Counted from the stretch's first letter, positions 33,557-42,900 are shown. The stretch: DNA of 64,000 bases from Phycisphaerae bacterium (GCA_018701395.1 JABIWU010000005.1:1-64000), one strand, 5' to 3'. Numbers and translations are program-made. Notes: generated by a model not told the origin, from the sequence alone.

Positions 33557-35584
33557 TTAATCTTCTAACAAAGTATCGATGATTTCCACAGCAGATTTAG
33601 TGGTGTGCCCGTGAATGCCCCAAGAACTTTGTTCGAGAAGTGCATTTCGAAGATCACAATTAACTATGTACACGTCTCCATTTTGAATGGTGGCAACAAG
33701 AGTAGGATTCAGCTCTATTCTGTTCAGCGTAGACCATCCTCTTTTTGAAAAAATATGTTTAAATGAATCTGCAATCGTAAACGATAATGTGGCACTTGCT
33801 TCAATTTTATCTTGCAACGTTGAGGCGAAACCATCTTTGCCACCGATCGATTCAACAAGAACTGTTGAACCTGTTGCCGCAATTCTAATGATTTCGCTAG
33901 CAAGTTCTTCTGTCGCCTCGGTTGCGAAGACTCCACTTACAAGGACTAGTTTTTTCTTTTTTATTAGTTTAATTGGAGCAGTTTTGTATTTCCACTTACC
34001 AAGGCCAACAATTTCTGTGTTCCAATTTCCAGCGTGTTCTGCAATCCAAATTGTTTTTTTAGATTTAACTGGAACTGGTGTGTATAGCCGAGGTTTCCAA
34101 TGTTCTAATTCAGCAGCTCCGCAACAAATATTGACGAGCAATTGAGATAATTTTGATTTTTCAGAAGAGACTAATTTCTTTGCATTCCCATCAACCAGAA
34201 TAATTCGGTCGCGTATTCCATCATTCCAAACAGTTACATGGATATTTTTTATTTTGTACAAAATAGAAATAGACCAATGTGTTGGGTCATCTTTTTTCCT
34301 AGAGCAGTTTGGTAGAAGCGCATCTGCGATAGAGGCGAACTCTTTTGCATCCTTTTTTGAACCGAGCATGACAATTAACCCACCTTGATTAAGGTATTGT
34401 GTTATTTTTGTTTTGTCTTCAGGAATTGCGTTGACATCTTGAATGAGTAGAAGTGGGGACGCTAACCAAGTTGCAACTTGTTCTTTGCTTGTAACAATCT
34501 GCCATGCAAGAGCTCGTTCTGTGTGTTTTGAAATTCTATGAGTAATTATCTCAGATGTTCGAAGCGGATCAACAATTCCTTTGTCCTGAGCAAGTTCACA
34601 CAAAGCGATTGGGACACGTCCTCTCGAAAGAAAAAGAAGAGCAAACGATAAATTAACTGTGCTACCTTTTGCTTTTCGCACACCACAATGAGTTGAAATG
34701 ATTGCCTTAGCACCATCCCTAAACCAATCACGTTTGTGTATTTCAGCAAGTCCACAAGACATTGCAGCCCGTTCAAGGCCGTACAAATAACTCATAAGTG
34801 TCGTGCCACCTACGTTTTTTGTAGTTTTTGCATATTTGTTTAACCATGCAATAGCTTGTTCTATTGAACTGTGCAGCCACTTTGCATCCTCTTTATTAAG
34901 TTTGTTGCCGTGCATCTCGTCTACGCCAAGTAAACAATTTAGTGCCGCGACGGTCATATTGGATGTTGGCTTTCCACTGTTTGCCCCTTGTTGGTAGGAC
35001 CATCCGCCATTTTTTTGTTGTGTAAGTAGCGTTGCGTTTGCAAGCGCAATCCAGCACTCTTTCGGGATTCGTTGGCCACACCTTGTCGCTTCTCGTAATG
35101 CAATCATCCCGAACTCTCTATTTAATGGAGAGGCAGATGAGCGACTTGATGGTGGAACTTCGTAATTTCCCCAACTGCCGGAATGTAAACTCAACGTAGA
35201 AATTAGTTTTTTGCTGTCTTTTTTTAATATCTTTTTGTATCGTTCAGGCATCATTGACCAAATAGATGTTCTTGTTGCGAGAACGTATGTGCTCGGGTAC
35301 TCGATATTTTTCAAAAAAGATAAAGATGATTCAATGGACTTAGTATTTATTGATTCTCCAGAGGAAAGCAACGCAAGTGTGGTGAGTGCGGTTGTTCCTC
35401 CTTCAAACTTTGTTAACCATCCTTCAGAACCATGCTCAGGTTCCCAACAGATTTTTTCATTATGTCTTGAAAGTAATTCATTTGCAATCATAGTGATTGC
35501 GTTTTGAATATCGTTATCATGTAGTGCAGGCGTAGCGGTGGCGCATGCGGTCGAAAGGACCGCCGAAAGTAAGACCATTGACAT
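33557..35584 (-). CDS. Secreted protein with squalene-cyclase-like repeats and DUF4159-like C-terminus
   Basis: The protein has a signal sequence (MSMVLLSAVLSTACATATPA). Its N-terminal half (about residues 25-330) has alpha-alpha-toroid repeats of the prenyltransferase/squalene-cyclase type: GGTTALTTLALLSSG, LLTQQKNGGWSYQQG, NVGGTTLMSYLYGLERAAM. The second half (about 370-675) resembles the DUF4159 / amidotransferase-like domain seen in planctomycete envelope proteins, with YLNQGGLIVMLGSKKDAKEF and GSTVLVESIGGKDGF. Cyclase activity is not implied because the catalytic aspartate-rich motif is not seen. An AGGAAA site lies six bases before the ATG. It is followed without a gap by the anchored hypothetical protein. 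Confidence 0.7.
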   Translation of the reverse strand: MSMVLLSAVLSTACATATPALHDNDIQNAITMIANELLSRHNEKICWEPEHGSEGWLTKFEGGTTALTTLALLSSGESINTKSIESSLSFLKNIEYPSTYVLATRTSIWSMMPERYKKILKKDSKKLISTLSLHSGSWGNYEVPPSSRSSASPLNREFGMIALREATRCGQRIPKECWIALANATLLTQQKNGGWSYQQGANSGKPTSNMTVAALNCLLGVDEMHGNKLNKEDAKWLHSSIEQAIAWLNKYAKTTKNVGGTTLMSYLYGLERAAMSCGLAEIHKRDWFRDGAKAIISTHCGVRKAKGSTVNLSFALLFLSRGRVPIALCELAQDKGIVDPLRTSEIITHRISKHTERALAWQIVTSKEQVATWLASPLLLIQDVNAIPEDKTKITQYLNQGGLIVMLGSKKDAKEFASIADALLPNCSRKKDDPTHWSISILYKIKNIHVTVWNDGIRDRIILVDGNAKKLVSSEKSKLSQLLVNICCGAAELEHWKPRLYTPVPVKSKKTIWIAEHAGNWNTEIVGLGKWKYKTAPIKLIKKKKLVLVSGVFATEATEELASEIIRIAATGSTVLVESIGGKDGFASTLQDKIEASATLSFTIADSFKHIFSKRGWSTLNRIELNPTLVATIQNGDVYIVNCDLRNALLEQSSWGIHGHTTKSAVEIIDTLLED

Positions 35585-35605
35585 GTATTTTCCTAACGTT
35601 TGGTT

Positions 35606-36622
35606 TTACTGATTGTAGAGATACATCAGTTTTGGCATTGCGAACTCATGTAACATTGACTTGATGTCTGATGTTGTAAGATTGTTCGATTGAACGCCAA
35701 GAAGACCACCAAACGAAGGTGTAGCGCGAGAATAGTGGACAATAGTTGCGTCTGTTTTTGTTAATCCAGATCGTTGTTGAGCAAGGTCTATCGCATCATT
35801 TAAATATCCGATGCCATCTATTAAACCATTACTAAGCGATTGCTGGGCGGTGTATGCTGAACCGTTCGCAACCGCTTTTAGTTTTTTCTCATCAGGGATG
35901 GCGGTACTTCTACCTTCTGCAACTCGGCTATAGAAAACAGCGTACATCGCGTTAAGAATGCCATTGACTTTTTGTTTATCTTTTACAGTCCAATTTCGAT
36001 AAACATCATTTGCAACAGATTTTTCAGGAGAGTTTTTTGCGATGAGTGTTATTGGTTTAACTCCAATTTTTTCTAGAAGATCTTGGAATGTCATTATGGA
36101 TGCAATAACACCAATGGAACCAGTAATGGTTGTTTCTTGGGCAAGAATATAATCAGCATTACACGAAATGTAATACCCGCCAGATGCAGCGACGCTTCCG
36201 TAACTTGCAATGAGAGGTAATTTTGCTTCTTTAAGCCGTTGAATATTGTGCCAAATTTCGTCCGATGCAGTAACGCCACCACCTGGAGAATCAACTCGGA
36301 GTACAACTGCGCGAATATTTTTATCTTTAAGAATGTTGTCAATGGCTTGTTCAGCGTACGACGCATTAGAATCGTCTATTAAACCTGAGACATGTAGAAC
36401 TGCGACGGTTGCATTACTGCCAGAATAAGACACATGTGTATTAACGGCACCATTAGGTTCTGTTGCAGCTGCAAAACCAGAAACGCCAGCGATTATTCCC
36501 ACAAGAAATACAATTAGAAAAATAAACATAGCAGCAAGAAATGCTACGAATGTTTTAAATCCGCCAGTTGTTGCGATAACTTTTAGGGTTGTTTGTTTGT
36601 GTGTTTCTGTATCTGCTTCCAT
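35606..36622 (-). CDS. sppA: Signal peptide peptidase SppA (36-kDa type)
   Basis: SppA is a membrane serine protease that degrades cleaved signal peptides and other small membrane proteins. One N-terminal membrane helix (about 25-50) is followed by the ClpP-like domain: LRVDSPGGGVTASDEIW, the catalytic serine in SYGSVAASGGYYIS, and TTITGSIGVIASIMTF. The lysine of the Ser-Lys dyad is probably in ITLIAKNSPEKS. The ATG at 36622 is fixed by GAGGAG seven bases upstream; a longer in-frame TTG at 36637 would start inside that site. It has its own promoter and may also feed the downstream DUF4159-like gene, 22 bases away. Confidence 0.93.
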   Translation of the reverse strand: MEADTETHKQTTLKVIATTGGFKTFVAFLAAMFIFLIVFLVGIIAGVSGFAAATEPNGAVNTHVSYSGSNATVAVLHVSGLIDDSNASYAEQAIDNILKDKNIRAVVLRVDSPGGGVTASDEIWHNIQRLKEAKLPLIASYGSVAASGGYYISCNADYILAQETTITGSIGVIASIMTFQDLLEKIGVKPITLIAKNSPEKSVANDVYRNWTVKDKQKVNGILNAMYAVFYSRVAEGRSTAIPDEKKLKAVANGSAYTAQQSLSNGLIDGIGYLNDAIDLAQQRSGLTKTDATIVHYSRATPSFGGLLGVQSNNLTTSDIKSMLHEFAMPKLMYLYNQ

Positions 36623-36649
36623 GATAGTTCTCCTCAAATATACATTTTC

Positions 36650-36678
36650 ATTGTATGTTTGTTTTTTGGTAAAACCAA
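36650..36678 (-). promoter_or_regulatory. sppA promoter
   Basis: On the minus strand TTGGTT (36673-36678), a 17-base spacer and TACAAT (36650-36655) form a standard promoter. The leader of about 20 bases contains the GAGGAG ribosome site. It shows that the same -10 sequence serves both led and leaderless genes here. Confidence 0.5.
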
Positions 36679-36681
36679 GAA

Positions 36682-37311
36682 TTACTGCGGTAATTCAGCG
36701 CACTTTTTTAGGATGATTGTTGCGTCATGTCCATTTAAGTAGGATTGCGTAAAATCAACGCATGGTGTCATAGAAAGCGCAAAGTCTAGCATGGCTACAG
36801 TGTCAAACCTTGAGGCTGGCTGAAGGTCTTCATTTTTTGGATCTCTACCCGACTTGTTAGAGAGAAAATTAAATGCCACACCTTTTCTGCAAACATTGAA
36901 AGCAGTATCAATCAGTTGCAATGCAGTGGTTTCATTCATCGCATTAAGTGTCCCTGAAAATGTAATCCAATCGTAGCCAGTTAGCGCATCGTTTGAATGC
37001 ACAATGTCTACAGCCGAAAAGGTTGACCGTTTCAGTTTTCGCTTATTGGCTGTTGTAACCATCGCTTCCATCGCATCAATGCCATGAAAAGAACTGAAAC
37101 GTACTTTGTGTTCTAAGAGGTATTCAGCAAAATCTCCAATGCCACAACCAACATCTAAAATCGAAGTTGAATTAAAGTCAACAAATTCGCAAAAAGTTTT
37201 AAATCTGAGAATCTGCCCTTCTTTTGACTGCCAAAGCGTGGCATCAAAAGTGCCCCCATGTTCACCTACTGCTTTAATGTAGGGTCTTAAATAATCGGGT
37301 GAGTCTGCCAC
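36682..37311 (-). CDS. SAM-dependent class I methyltransferase
   Basis: This is a Rossmann methyltransferase of 209 residues. Motif I is ILDVGCGIGDFAEYLL, followed by HGIDAMEAMVTTA at motif II, with WITFSGTLNAM in the motif IV region. The substrate is unknown. The start is a GTG three bases after the stop of the amidotransferase gene, so the two are probably co-transcribed. The last residues continue the fold, so the gene appears intact. Confidence 0.83.
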   Translation of the reverse strand: MADSPDYLRPYIKAVGEHGGTFDATLWQSKEGQILRFKTFCEFVDFNSTSILDVGCGIGDFAEYLLEHKVRFSSFHGIDAMEAMVTTANKRKLKRSTFSAVDIVHSNDALTGYDWITFSGTLNAMNETTALQLIDTAFNVCRKGVAFNFLSNKSGRDPKNEDLQPASRFDTVAMLDFALSMTPCVDFTQSYLNGHDATIILKKCAELPQ

Positions 37312-37314
37312 AAT

Positions 37315-38043
37315 TTATTGTCGTTGACGTGAAAGTCGCGTATGCATTGGCATAAGAATTTGTGAGATGGAATCAAAAAGTCGGTCTGTTAATCTTGTGT
37401 ACTCATTAAAATTTTTCTCCGTGTCCTCTTCAATTTTGGAAGTTGAAATTCCTGCTTCGTTAAGTTGTGCAACATCATCTTTTATCCACGAATCAATTCG
37501 TTCTTTTGTGCATTCTGGATGATATTGCACGGCATAGGAATTAATTCCAATCATCCACGCTTGCACTTTGCAGTATTCACTTGATGCAAGAAGAACTGCA
37601 CCATCGGGAAGCGTGCTGACTTGCCAATTGTGCCAGTGAAATTGTTGACCCGTCCAAGGTTGACCTGAAAGAATAAAATCCGAACATCCCTCTGGAGATA
37701 GGGTAACGTCGTACCATCCCATTTCCGGTTTTTCACATGTAGAAAGCTCGCCGCCCAATGCTCTTGCAAGCAGTTGGCTTCCCAAACACAACCCAAAAAC
37801 AGGAAGTTCAATCTTGTTTGCAGTTCGAAGTAAGTTTAGTTCTTGTTCAACCCACGGCTCATCGCAATTTGGATCTTGAGGCCCTCCGCAACTAATTACA
37901 CCGTCAATTTCATCTAGGTCAGTTGGAAGTTGTTCACCAAGATGAACCCGGACAACTTGCAAACGATGTCCATCTTCAAGAAGCCGTTGCCCAAGTCTGT
38001 CGGAGCCGGTCAAATTGCTGTGTTCAATAATTAATATAGACAT
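37315..38043 (-). CDS. Class I glutamine amidotransferase-like protein (GMP synthase-like)
   Basis: This is a stand-alone GATase1 domain of 242 residues. The nucleophilic cysteine is in FGLCLGSQLLARALGG and the histidine-glutamate pair in AVQYHPECTKE. It resembles the GMP-synthase-like amidotransferases (YfeJ/GuaA-GATase type) rather than a specific biosynthetic subunit. No synthetase partner is next to it, and a C-terminal extension of about 50 residues is unassigned. It sits 11 bases after dxs and 3 bases before the methyltransferase, in the same direction. Confidence 0.85.
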   Translation of the reverse strand: MSILIIEHSNLTGSDRLGQRLLEDGHRLQVVRVHLGEQLPTDLDEIDGVISCGGPQDPNCDEPWVEQELNLLRTANKIELPVFGLCLGSQLLARALGGELSTCEKPEMGWYDVTLSPEGCSDFILSGQPWTGQQFHWHNWQVSTLPDGAVLLASSEYCKVQAWMIGINSYAVQYHPECTKERIDSWIKDDVAQLNEAGISTSKIEEDTEKNFNEYTRLTDRLFDSISQILMPMHTRLSRQRQ

Positions 38044-38054
38044 ACTATTTTTCT

Positions 38055-39986
38055 TTATTTTGTTACGACTATCGGTGAATCAGTTTTGTTTGTACTAAAG
38101 ATTCGCAATGCGGCTGCAGAAATTCCCGCAACATCAATACCTGCTTCTGCGAGTTGTTCTTTACGCGAGCCATGCGAAATCCAATGGTCAGGCAAACCAA
38201 GAGTTGTGATGAGAGTTGCATCAAGATTGCGTCTATTTGCTACTTCAATTACAGCAGAACCAAAACCACCAATGATTGAATGGTCTTCAACTGTAATGAT
38301 TGGAATATTGTTTTTGAGTAATTGTTCGATGAGTTCGCCATCTACTGGCTTTGCAAATCGAGCGTCATATACATCGATTGCCTCAGGATTTACACTGTCC
38401 GCTGCTTCAAGAGCAGCAAGTGCAGTAGTGCCAAAACCAAGGATTGCCAGTTTGGCAGATTTACAACTGCGAATTTTGTGCGCTTTTCCAATCTTGAATG
38501 GGACACAGTCGAAATCATTTAGTTGAACTGCGTCGCGTGGGTAACGAATCGCTGAAAGCCCATCGTTGTAATCAGCCATGAATGCCAATGCTGCTTTTAG
38601 CGATGGTTCATCTATTGCAGCTATGATGACAGAATTAGGTAGGACCCTAAGTAATGCTGTATCACAGAAACCATGATGTACTGCACCATCTCCACCTACA
38701 ACTCCCGCGCGGTCAATGCACAGCCGAACGGGAAGTCCTTGCAAGGCGACCTCTTGAAAAACTTGATCAAAAGCACGATGAAGAAAAGTTGAGTACAGGG
38801 CAAAAAATGGTTTGCATCCAGTTTTTGCCATTCCTGCAAGCATATCCATCGCATGTGATTCGCAAATGCCTGTGTCCCAAACTCGGTTTGGAAATTGTTT
38901 GATGGCTTTGTCAATGCCAGTCCCGTCTGGCATCGCAGCAGTTGCAGCAACGATTTTTTCATCCTTTTGCATTAACTCGCAGAGCGCGTCAGAAAATGCA
39001 GCTGTGAAACTTCGACCAGATGGCTGCATTTCAACAGATGTGTTTTTTACTTCAAATGGTTTTGGCGAGTGAAATGTTGTTGCGTTTTGCTCGGTGTATT
39101 CAAAACCCTTGCCTTTGATTGTGTGCGCATGTAACAGAAGAGGTCTATCAACTTCTTTTACCTCGATGAGCATTTCAATTAAGGATGGTATGTCATGCCC
39201 GTCGATTGGCCCAATCGAAAGTAAACCGAAATGTTCAAACCATGAATCTTCAAAGATTGCATCCTTCATCATTTCAGTCATTCGGTGTGTCATGTCTTCG
39301 AGCATTGAACCGCCGGGCAGTTTGCCCATAACGTTTTTCGCTGCCTTTTTCATAGAGCGATATGTTGAGCCGACTCGTAAATGATCAAAATAATCTGCGA
39401 TTGCACCTTGGGGATTTGCAATACTCATGTTGTTATCGTTCAAAACAATTAGAAATTGACGTTTAAGTGTGCCAGCATTATTAAGACCCTCCATTGCGAC
39501 ACCGTTTACAATCGAAGCGTCACCAACAAATGCAACAACTCTTCTACCTTCGGTATTTTCAGTCGGATCAAATGCTTCCCCGTTTATGGTATCGCCTCTT
39601 GCCATGCCAACGCCAGTTGATATTGAAGTGCCTGCATGACCAACGGAAAATAAATCGTAAGGAGACTCTTCTGGTGAGGGGAATCCGGACATGCCTCCAC
39701 GTTGGCGTAATTTACCTAAGAGGTTTTGCCTGCCGGTAAGTAATTTGTGCGTGTAGCACTGATGCCCAACATCAAACAAAAGCCGATCATGCGAAAAATC
39801 GAAAACATAATGCAGTGCGAGCATTAGTTCCACCACGCCTAGGTTTGGCGCTAAATGACCGCCGCTTTTTTTGACTTGTTCGCAAATTGCGTGACGAATC
39901 TCAGTGGCGAGTCTAGGCAAGGACTCGATTGGGAGTTTTTTTAAATCGGCAGGGGATTGAATTGTTGGGAGAAGTTCAGTGGACAT
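38055..39986 (-). CDS. dxs: 1-deoxy-D-xylulose-5-phosphate synthase
   Basis: DXS is the thiamine-diphosphate enzyme that condenses pyruvate and glyceraldehyde-3-phosphate in the first step of the MEP isoprenoid pathway. It shows DVGHQCYTHKLLTGR, the cofactor motif VGDASIVNGVAMEGLNN, SIGPIDGHD, and DRAGVVGGDGAVHHGFCD in the pyrimidine domain. The ATG at 39986 gives 643 residues; a longer frame would use a TTG inside ispA. A TACAAT hexamer ends 11 bases before the ATG, so dxs may have its own short-leader promoter besides read-through from ispA, 20 bases upstream. ispA and ispG are close by. Confidence 0.96.
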   Translation of the reverse strand: MSTELLPTIQSPADLKKLPIESLPRLATEIRHAICEQVKKSGGHLAPNLGVVELMLALHYVFDFSHDRLLFDVGHQCYTHKLLTGRQNLLGKLRQRGGMSGFPSPEESPYDLFSVGHAGTSISTGVGMARGDTINGEAFDPTENTEGRRVVAFVGDASIVNGVAMEGLNNAGTLKRQFLIVLNDNNMSIANPQGAIADYFDHLRVGSTYRSMKKAAKNVMGKLPGGSMLEDMTHRMTEMMKDAIFEDSWFEHFGLLSIGPIDGHDIPSLIEMLIEVKEVDRPLLLHAHTIKGKGFEYTEQNATTFHSPKPFEVKNTSVEMQPSGRSFTAAFSDALCELMQKDEKIVAATAAMPDGTGIDKAIKQFPNRVWDTGICESHAMDMLAGMAKTGCKPFFALYSTFLHRAFDQVFQEVALQGLPVRLCIDRAGVVGGDGAVHHGFCDTALLRVLPNSVIIAAIDEPSLKAALAFMADYNDGLSAIRYPRDAVQLNDFDCVPFKIGKAHKIRSCKSAKLAILGFGTTALAALEAADSVNPEAIDVYDARFAKPVDGELIEQLLKNNIPIITVEDHSIIGGFGSAVIEVANRRNLDATLITTLGLPDHWISHGSRKEQLAEAGIDVAGISAAALRIFSTNKTDSPIVVTK

Positions 39987-40006
39987 TTCGACAGCACATT
40001 GTACGC

Positions 40007-40900
40007 TTAACGCGTCCTCTGAGCCATCCAAACATTGAAAGATGACAATGTTTCTGCATCGCTATTTAGTGAGGAAATAGCTGTTTCCGCCTTTTTTTGC
40101 AGGTCTTTTACTGCTAGTTTTGATGCCTCAACACCTATCGTTCCCGGATACGTTGTTTTTCCAGCTTCTTCATCTTTGCCAGTTGCTTTACCAACAAGCT
40201 CCGCTGAGCCATGTAGGTCAATCAAGTCATCAACAATTTGGAACATTAAACCAATTGCACTTCCAAAGGTAGAGATTGCTTCAAATTCTTCAGGTGATGC
40301 GTTGCCACAAACAGCACCCATCTGGCAGGCACTCCGAATGAGTGCGCCTGTTTTATTGTGATGTATTTCTTCAAGTTGTTGTAAAGCGTCGAGGTGTTCT
40401 GGAAGTCCGCCAAGGGTGTCATAAACTTGGCCAACAACCATATTACTTGTTGCAGTCGCGAGCAATTGTGTTAGCCTCGCTTGTTGTTCATTTGAATATT
40501 GCTCGCATATTAACTGTGAAAATGCAACTGGCAAAAGTAAATCGCCAGCAAGAATGGCCATTGCTTCGCCAGACTTCACATGCAGTGTTGGTTTCCCTCT
40601 GCGTAATGCATCGTTGTCAATTGCAGGCAAATCGTCATGTACCAAACTAAAGCAGTGGATGAGTTCTACCGCAATTGCAGACGGCATTGCTTGATCGAGA
40701 GTGCCACCGACCGCTTCAGAACATAGAAGTGTAAGAGTAGGGCGAACTCTTTTGCCACCGTTGACCACGGCATAACTGGCAGCTTCTTCGAGATGTTGAG
40801 GCAGATTACACTTTTTTATGCAGGTATCAAGCTCAATTTCAATGTTTTTTGCCACTTCTACTAAGGCGGCGGTTGGATTTGAGTCAGATTTTTGTGTCAC
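40007..40900 (-). CDS. ispA: Polyprenyl synthetase (farnesyl/geranylgeranyl diphosphate synthase)
   Basis: This is a trans-isoprenyl diphosphate synthase of 297 residues. The first aspartate-rich motif is VHDDLPAIDND and the second is QIVDDLIDLHG, with NGGKRVRP at the substrate pocket. It would extend IPP/DMAPP to C15 or C20. The start is a GTG at 40900, preceded six bases upstream by a TACAAT -10 box, implying a leaderless mRNA. A longer frame to 40942 would cross the divergent exbB-like start. It is followed by dxs in the same direction, a common grouping. Confidence 0.94.
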   Translation of the reverse strand: MTQKSDSNPTAALVEVAKNIEIELDTCIKKCNLPQHLEEAASYAVVNGGKRVRPTLTLLCSEAVGGTLDQAMPSAIAVELIHCFSLVHDDLPAIDNDALRRGKPTLHVKSGEAMAILAGDLLLPVAFSQLICEQYSNEQQARLTQLLATATSNMVVGQVYDTLGGLPEHLDALQQLEEIHHNKTGALIRSACQMGAVCGNASPEEFEAISTFGSAIGLMFQIVDDLIDLHGSAELVGKATGKDEEAGKTTYPGTIGVEASKLAVKDLQKKAETAISSLNSDAETLSSFNVWMAQRTR

Positions 40901-40904
40901 GCAC

Positions 40905-40931
40905 AGATTGTATGTTCTAAAACTACAATCT
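40905..40931. promoter_or_regulatory. Symmetric divergent promoter (ispA / exbB-like gene)
   Basis: Perfect arms AGATTGTA and TACAATCT are separated by 11 bases. Each arm contains a TACAAT -10 hexamer pointing outward. The left one ends six bases before the ispA GTG at 40900 and the right one seven bases before the exbB-like ATG at 40937. Only 36 bases lie between the two start codons, so no leader is possible on either side. No -35 hexamer is evident. Confidence 0.65.
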
Positions 40932-40936
40932 ATGCG

Positions 40937-41551
40937 ATGCAAGAAGAACTAATGCAAAATCTATCGACTTTGATTGACCGTGGCGGCTACGTAATGATTC
41001 CGCTTTTTGTAATTAGCGTGATAAGTATTACGCTCATTTTAGAACGGTTTTGGTTTTGGTTGCTTGGTGGAGGTCGCAGTTCACTATCTACATTAAATAA
41101 ATTGAATACGTGCTTTCGAAAAAGCGAAGACGAGTCAGCTAGAAAATTAGCCAAGAAAGATTCATCACTGTATGGTGAAATTGCAAAGGCACTTTCAGAA
41201 GAGGGCGTGAGCGATGCCGTTGCGATGGGAGCCGTTGAAATGCAAAGGCCACGAATAGATCGGTTTATGGTTGTTCTCTCAACAATTATTACTGCAGCGC
41301 CTCTTCTTGGTATTTTGGGAACAGTGATTGGAATAATTCAATCCTTTAAATTACTTGGATCTCAAGAATTATTAACCGATCCGACTGATGTTGCAGGTGG
41401 AATTGCCGCCGCACTTTTAACAACAGCGTTTGGATTGATTATTGCACTTGTAACTTTATTTCCTTATATGTTATTTAGAGGATGGTCATCAAGAGCAATT
41501 GGTAGAGTCGAGGTTATGATTGCAGCAGCGCAACAAGGAGCATCAAAATGA
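40937..41551 (+). CDS. MotA/TolQ/ExbB-family proton channel protein
   Basis: This inner-membrane protein of the TolQ/ExbB family has 204 residues. One helix is at about 17-40 (VMIPLFVISVISITLILERFWFW). The family-typical pair lies in LSTIITAAPLLGILGTVIGIIQSF and AGGIAAALLTTAFGLIIALVTLFPYM. Such proteins use the proton-motive force with an ExbD/TolR partner, but none is encoded beside it. Instead a TraB-like gene follows with a four-base overlap. The ATG at 40937 is leaderless behind TACAAT. Confidence 0.9.
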   Translation: MQEELMQNLSTLIDRGGYVMIPLFVISVISITLILERFWFWLLGGGRSSLSTLNKLNTCFRKSEDESARKLAKKDSSLYGEIAKALSEEGVSDAVAMGAVEMQRPRIDRFMVVLSTIITAAPLLGILGTVIGIIQSFKLLGSQELLTDPTDVAGGIAAALLTTAFGLIIALVTLFPYMLFRGWSSRAIGRVEVMIAAAQQGASK

Positions 41552-42882
41552 TAGTAGCCCTTTCAACAATTTGTTTTGCAACGTCTATGCTGCAGGATAC
41601 AACTCCAGCGGTTGAACTCATAGAACCATCTCTCCAATGGACGAGGCGTACTGAGGGCGAAAACTTAGTTTCACTCGAACTTGTTTCAAGGCGATATGAA
41701 GTAGAAGGCAAGCCCGACCTTTGGCTTGTTGGTGTTGCTCATATTGCTGACGGTTCTTTTTATGAGGAAATTGCCGCTCTTTTAGACGAAATGGATATTG
41801 TGCTTTATGAATCTGTCAGACCAACGGGCTCACGTCCACCAAGTGGAATAACTGAGGAAGAGAAAGTTGCATCTACGAAGTTGTCCTTAGAATTTGTTGC
41901 TGACATTGCCAAGCGCGCTTCTGAAGAGTCTGAATTAATTCCTGAATCTCTCGAAGATATTTTTGCCGACGCATTACTTCTTGATAGAAGATTAGCTGGT
42001 TGGGTAGAAGATGCCTCAGTGGATGCTTGGGGAAGGCCGTTTGCGTTGCAAGTGAATGAAGAACAAATGCGCATTACGTTTTGGAGTTTTGGTTCAGACG
42101 GTGCAGTCGGCGGAAAAGGTAGCGGTGCTGATTTAACATCAACACGTGTATTAGATATTTTAACGGAAGAAGAGTTGCTAGAAGAAGAAGAATTAATGGA
42201 AGCGGGGATTTTTCTTGATGACGATTCAGTAGATAAAGAAAAGGAAGAATCAAAAGGTGTACAGGCGGAACTTGCAGATGCACTTAACTTAGAATTTCAA
42301 CTTGAATCACTTCCGTACGAAGACCCAAATTGGTTTTGCAGCGATTTAACTATCGGTGAAGTTGAAGCAAAATTAGTTGAACGTGGCGCGGACACTTCAC
42401 TGTTAAATTCACTAACCGGCGAATCGTTTGTATCAAAAATTGCAGTTGGCATGATGAAAGTTATCCCAATGCTTGATGGGCTTACAGGTGGTGGCTTCAG
42501 TGAAACAGCGCGTCTTTTAATGATCGAAGTGTTATCAGCGCCGAGTATGGGTAAAATGCTTGAAGGAATTGACACAGAGTTATCCCAAGTAATAATTATC
42601 GATAGAAATACAGAAGTTTTGCGTGATATCGCTTCAACAATTGCGGTTGCTGATGAAATTTCCACTATCGGAGTTCTCTATGGTGCAGGTCACATGGAGG
42701 ATTTGTCATCTCGTCTGTACGAGTTGTTTGGTTATTTACCAGTAGAAGATAGATGGTTTTCAACGATGAAAGTTGATCCAAGAAAGTCTATGCTCGATGA
42801 AAAATATATGCGCCAAATGCGGGTCATGATGCAAATTCAACTGAAGAATGCAAGCAAAATTGAAACTAAAGATACAGACTGA
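41548..42882 (+). CDS. TraB/PrgY/GumN-family protein with acidic insertion
   Basis: This is a TraB-fold protein of 444 residues. It has the characteristic LWLVGVAHIADGSFYEEI near residue 60, IVLYESVRP near 90, and the late GVLYGAGHMEDLSSRLYE. The family includes metal-dependent proteases (TIKI) and pheromone-control proteins, and the conserved histidines and glutamate are present. A hydrophobic N-terminus suggests export. A strongly acidic insertion (about residues 205-245, EEELLEEEELMEAG and following) is unusual. It is coupled to the exbB-like gene by overlap, suggesting a joint envelope function. Confidence 0.75.
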   Translation: MIVALSTICFATSMLQDTTPAVELIEPSLQWTRRTEGENLVSLELVSRRYEVEGKPDLWLVGVAHIADGSFYEEIAALLDEMDIVLYESVRPTGSRPPSGITEEEKVASTKLSLEFVADIAKRASEESELIPESLEDIFADALLLDRRLAGWVEDASVDAWGRPFALQVNEEQMRITFWSFGSDGAVGGKGSGADLTSTRVLDILTEEELLEEEELMEAGIFLDDDSVDKEKEESKGVQAELADALNLEFQLESLPYEDPNWFCSDLTIGEVEAKLVERGADTSLLNSLTGESFVSKIAVGMMKVIPMLDGLTGGGFSETARLLMIEVLSAPSMGKMLEGIDTELSQVIIIDRNTEVLRDIASTIAVADEISTIGVLYGAGHMEDLSSRLYELFGYLPVEDRWFSTMKVDPRKSMLDEKYMRQMRVMMQIQLKNASKIETKDTD

Positions 42883-42900
42883 AACCAGAGCAAAGAATAA

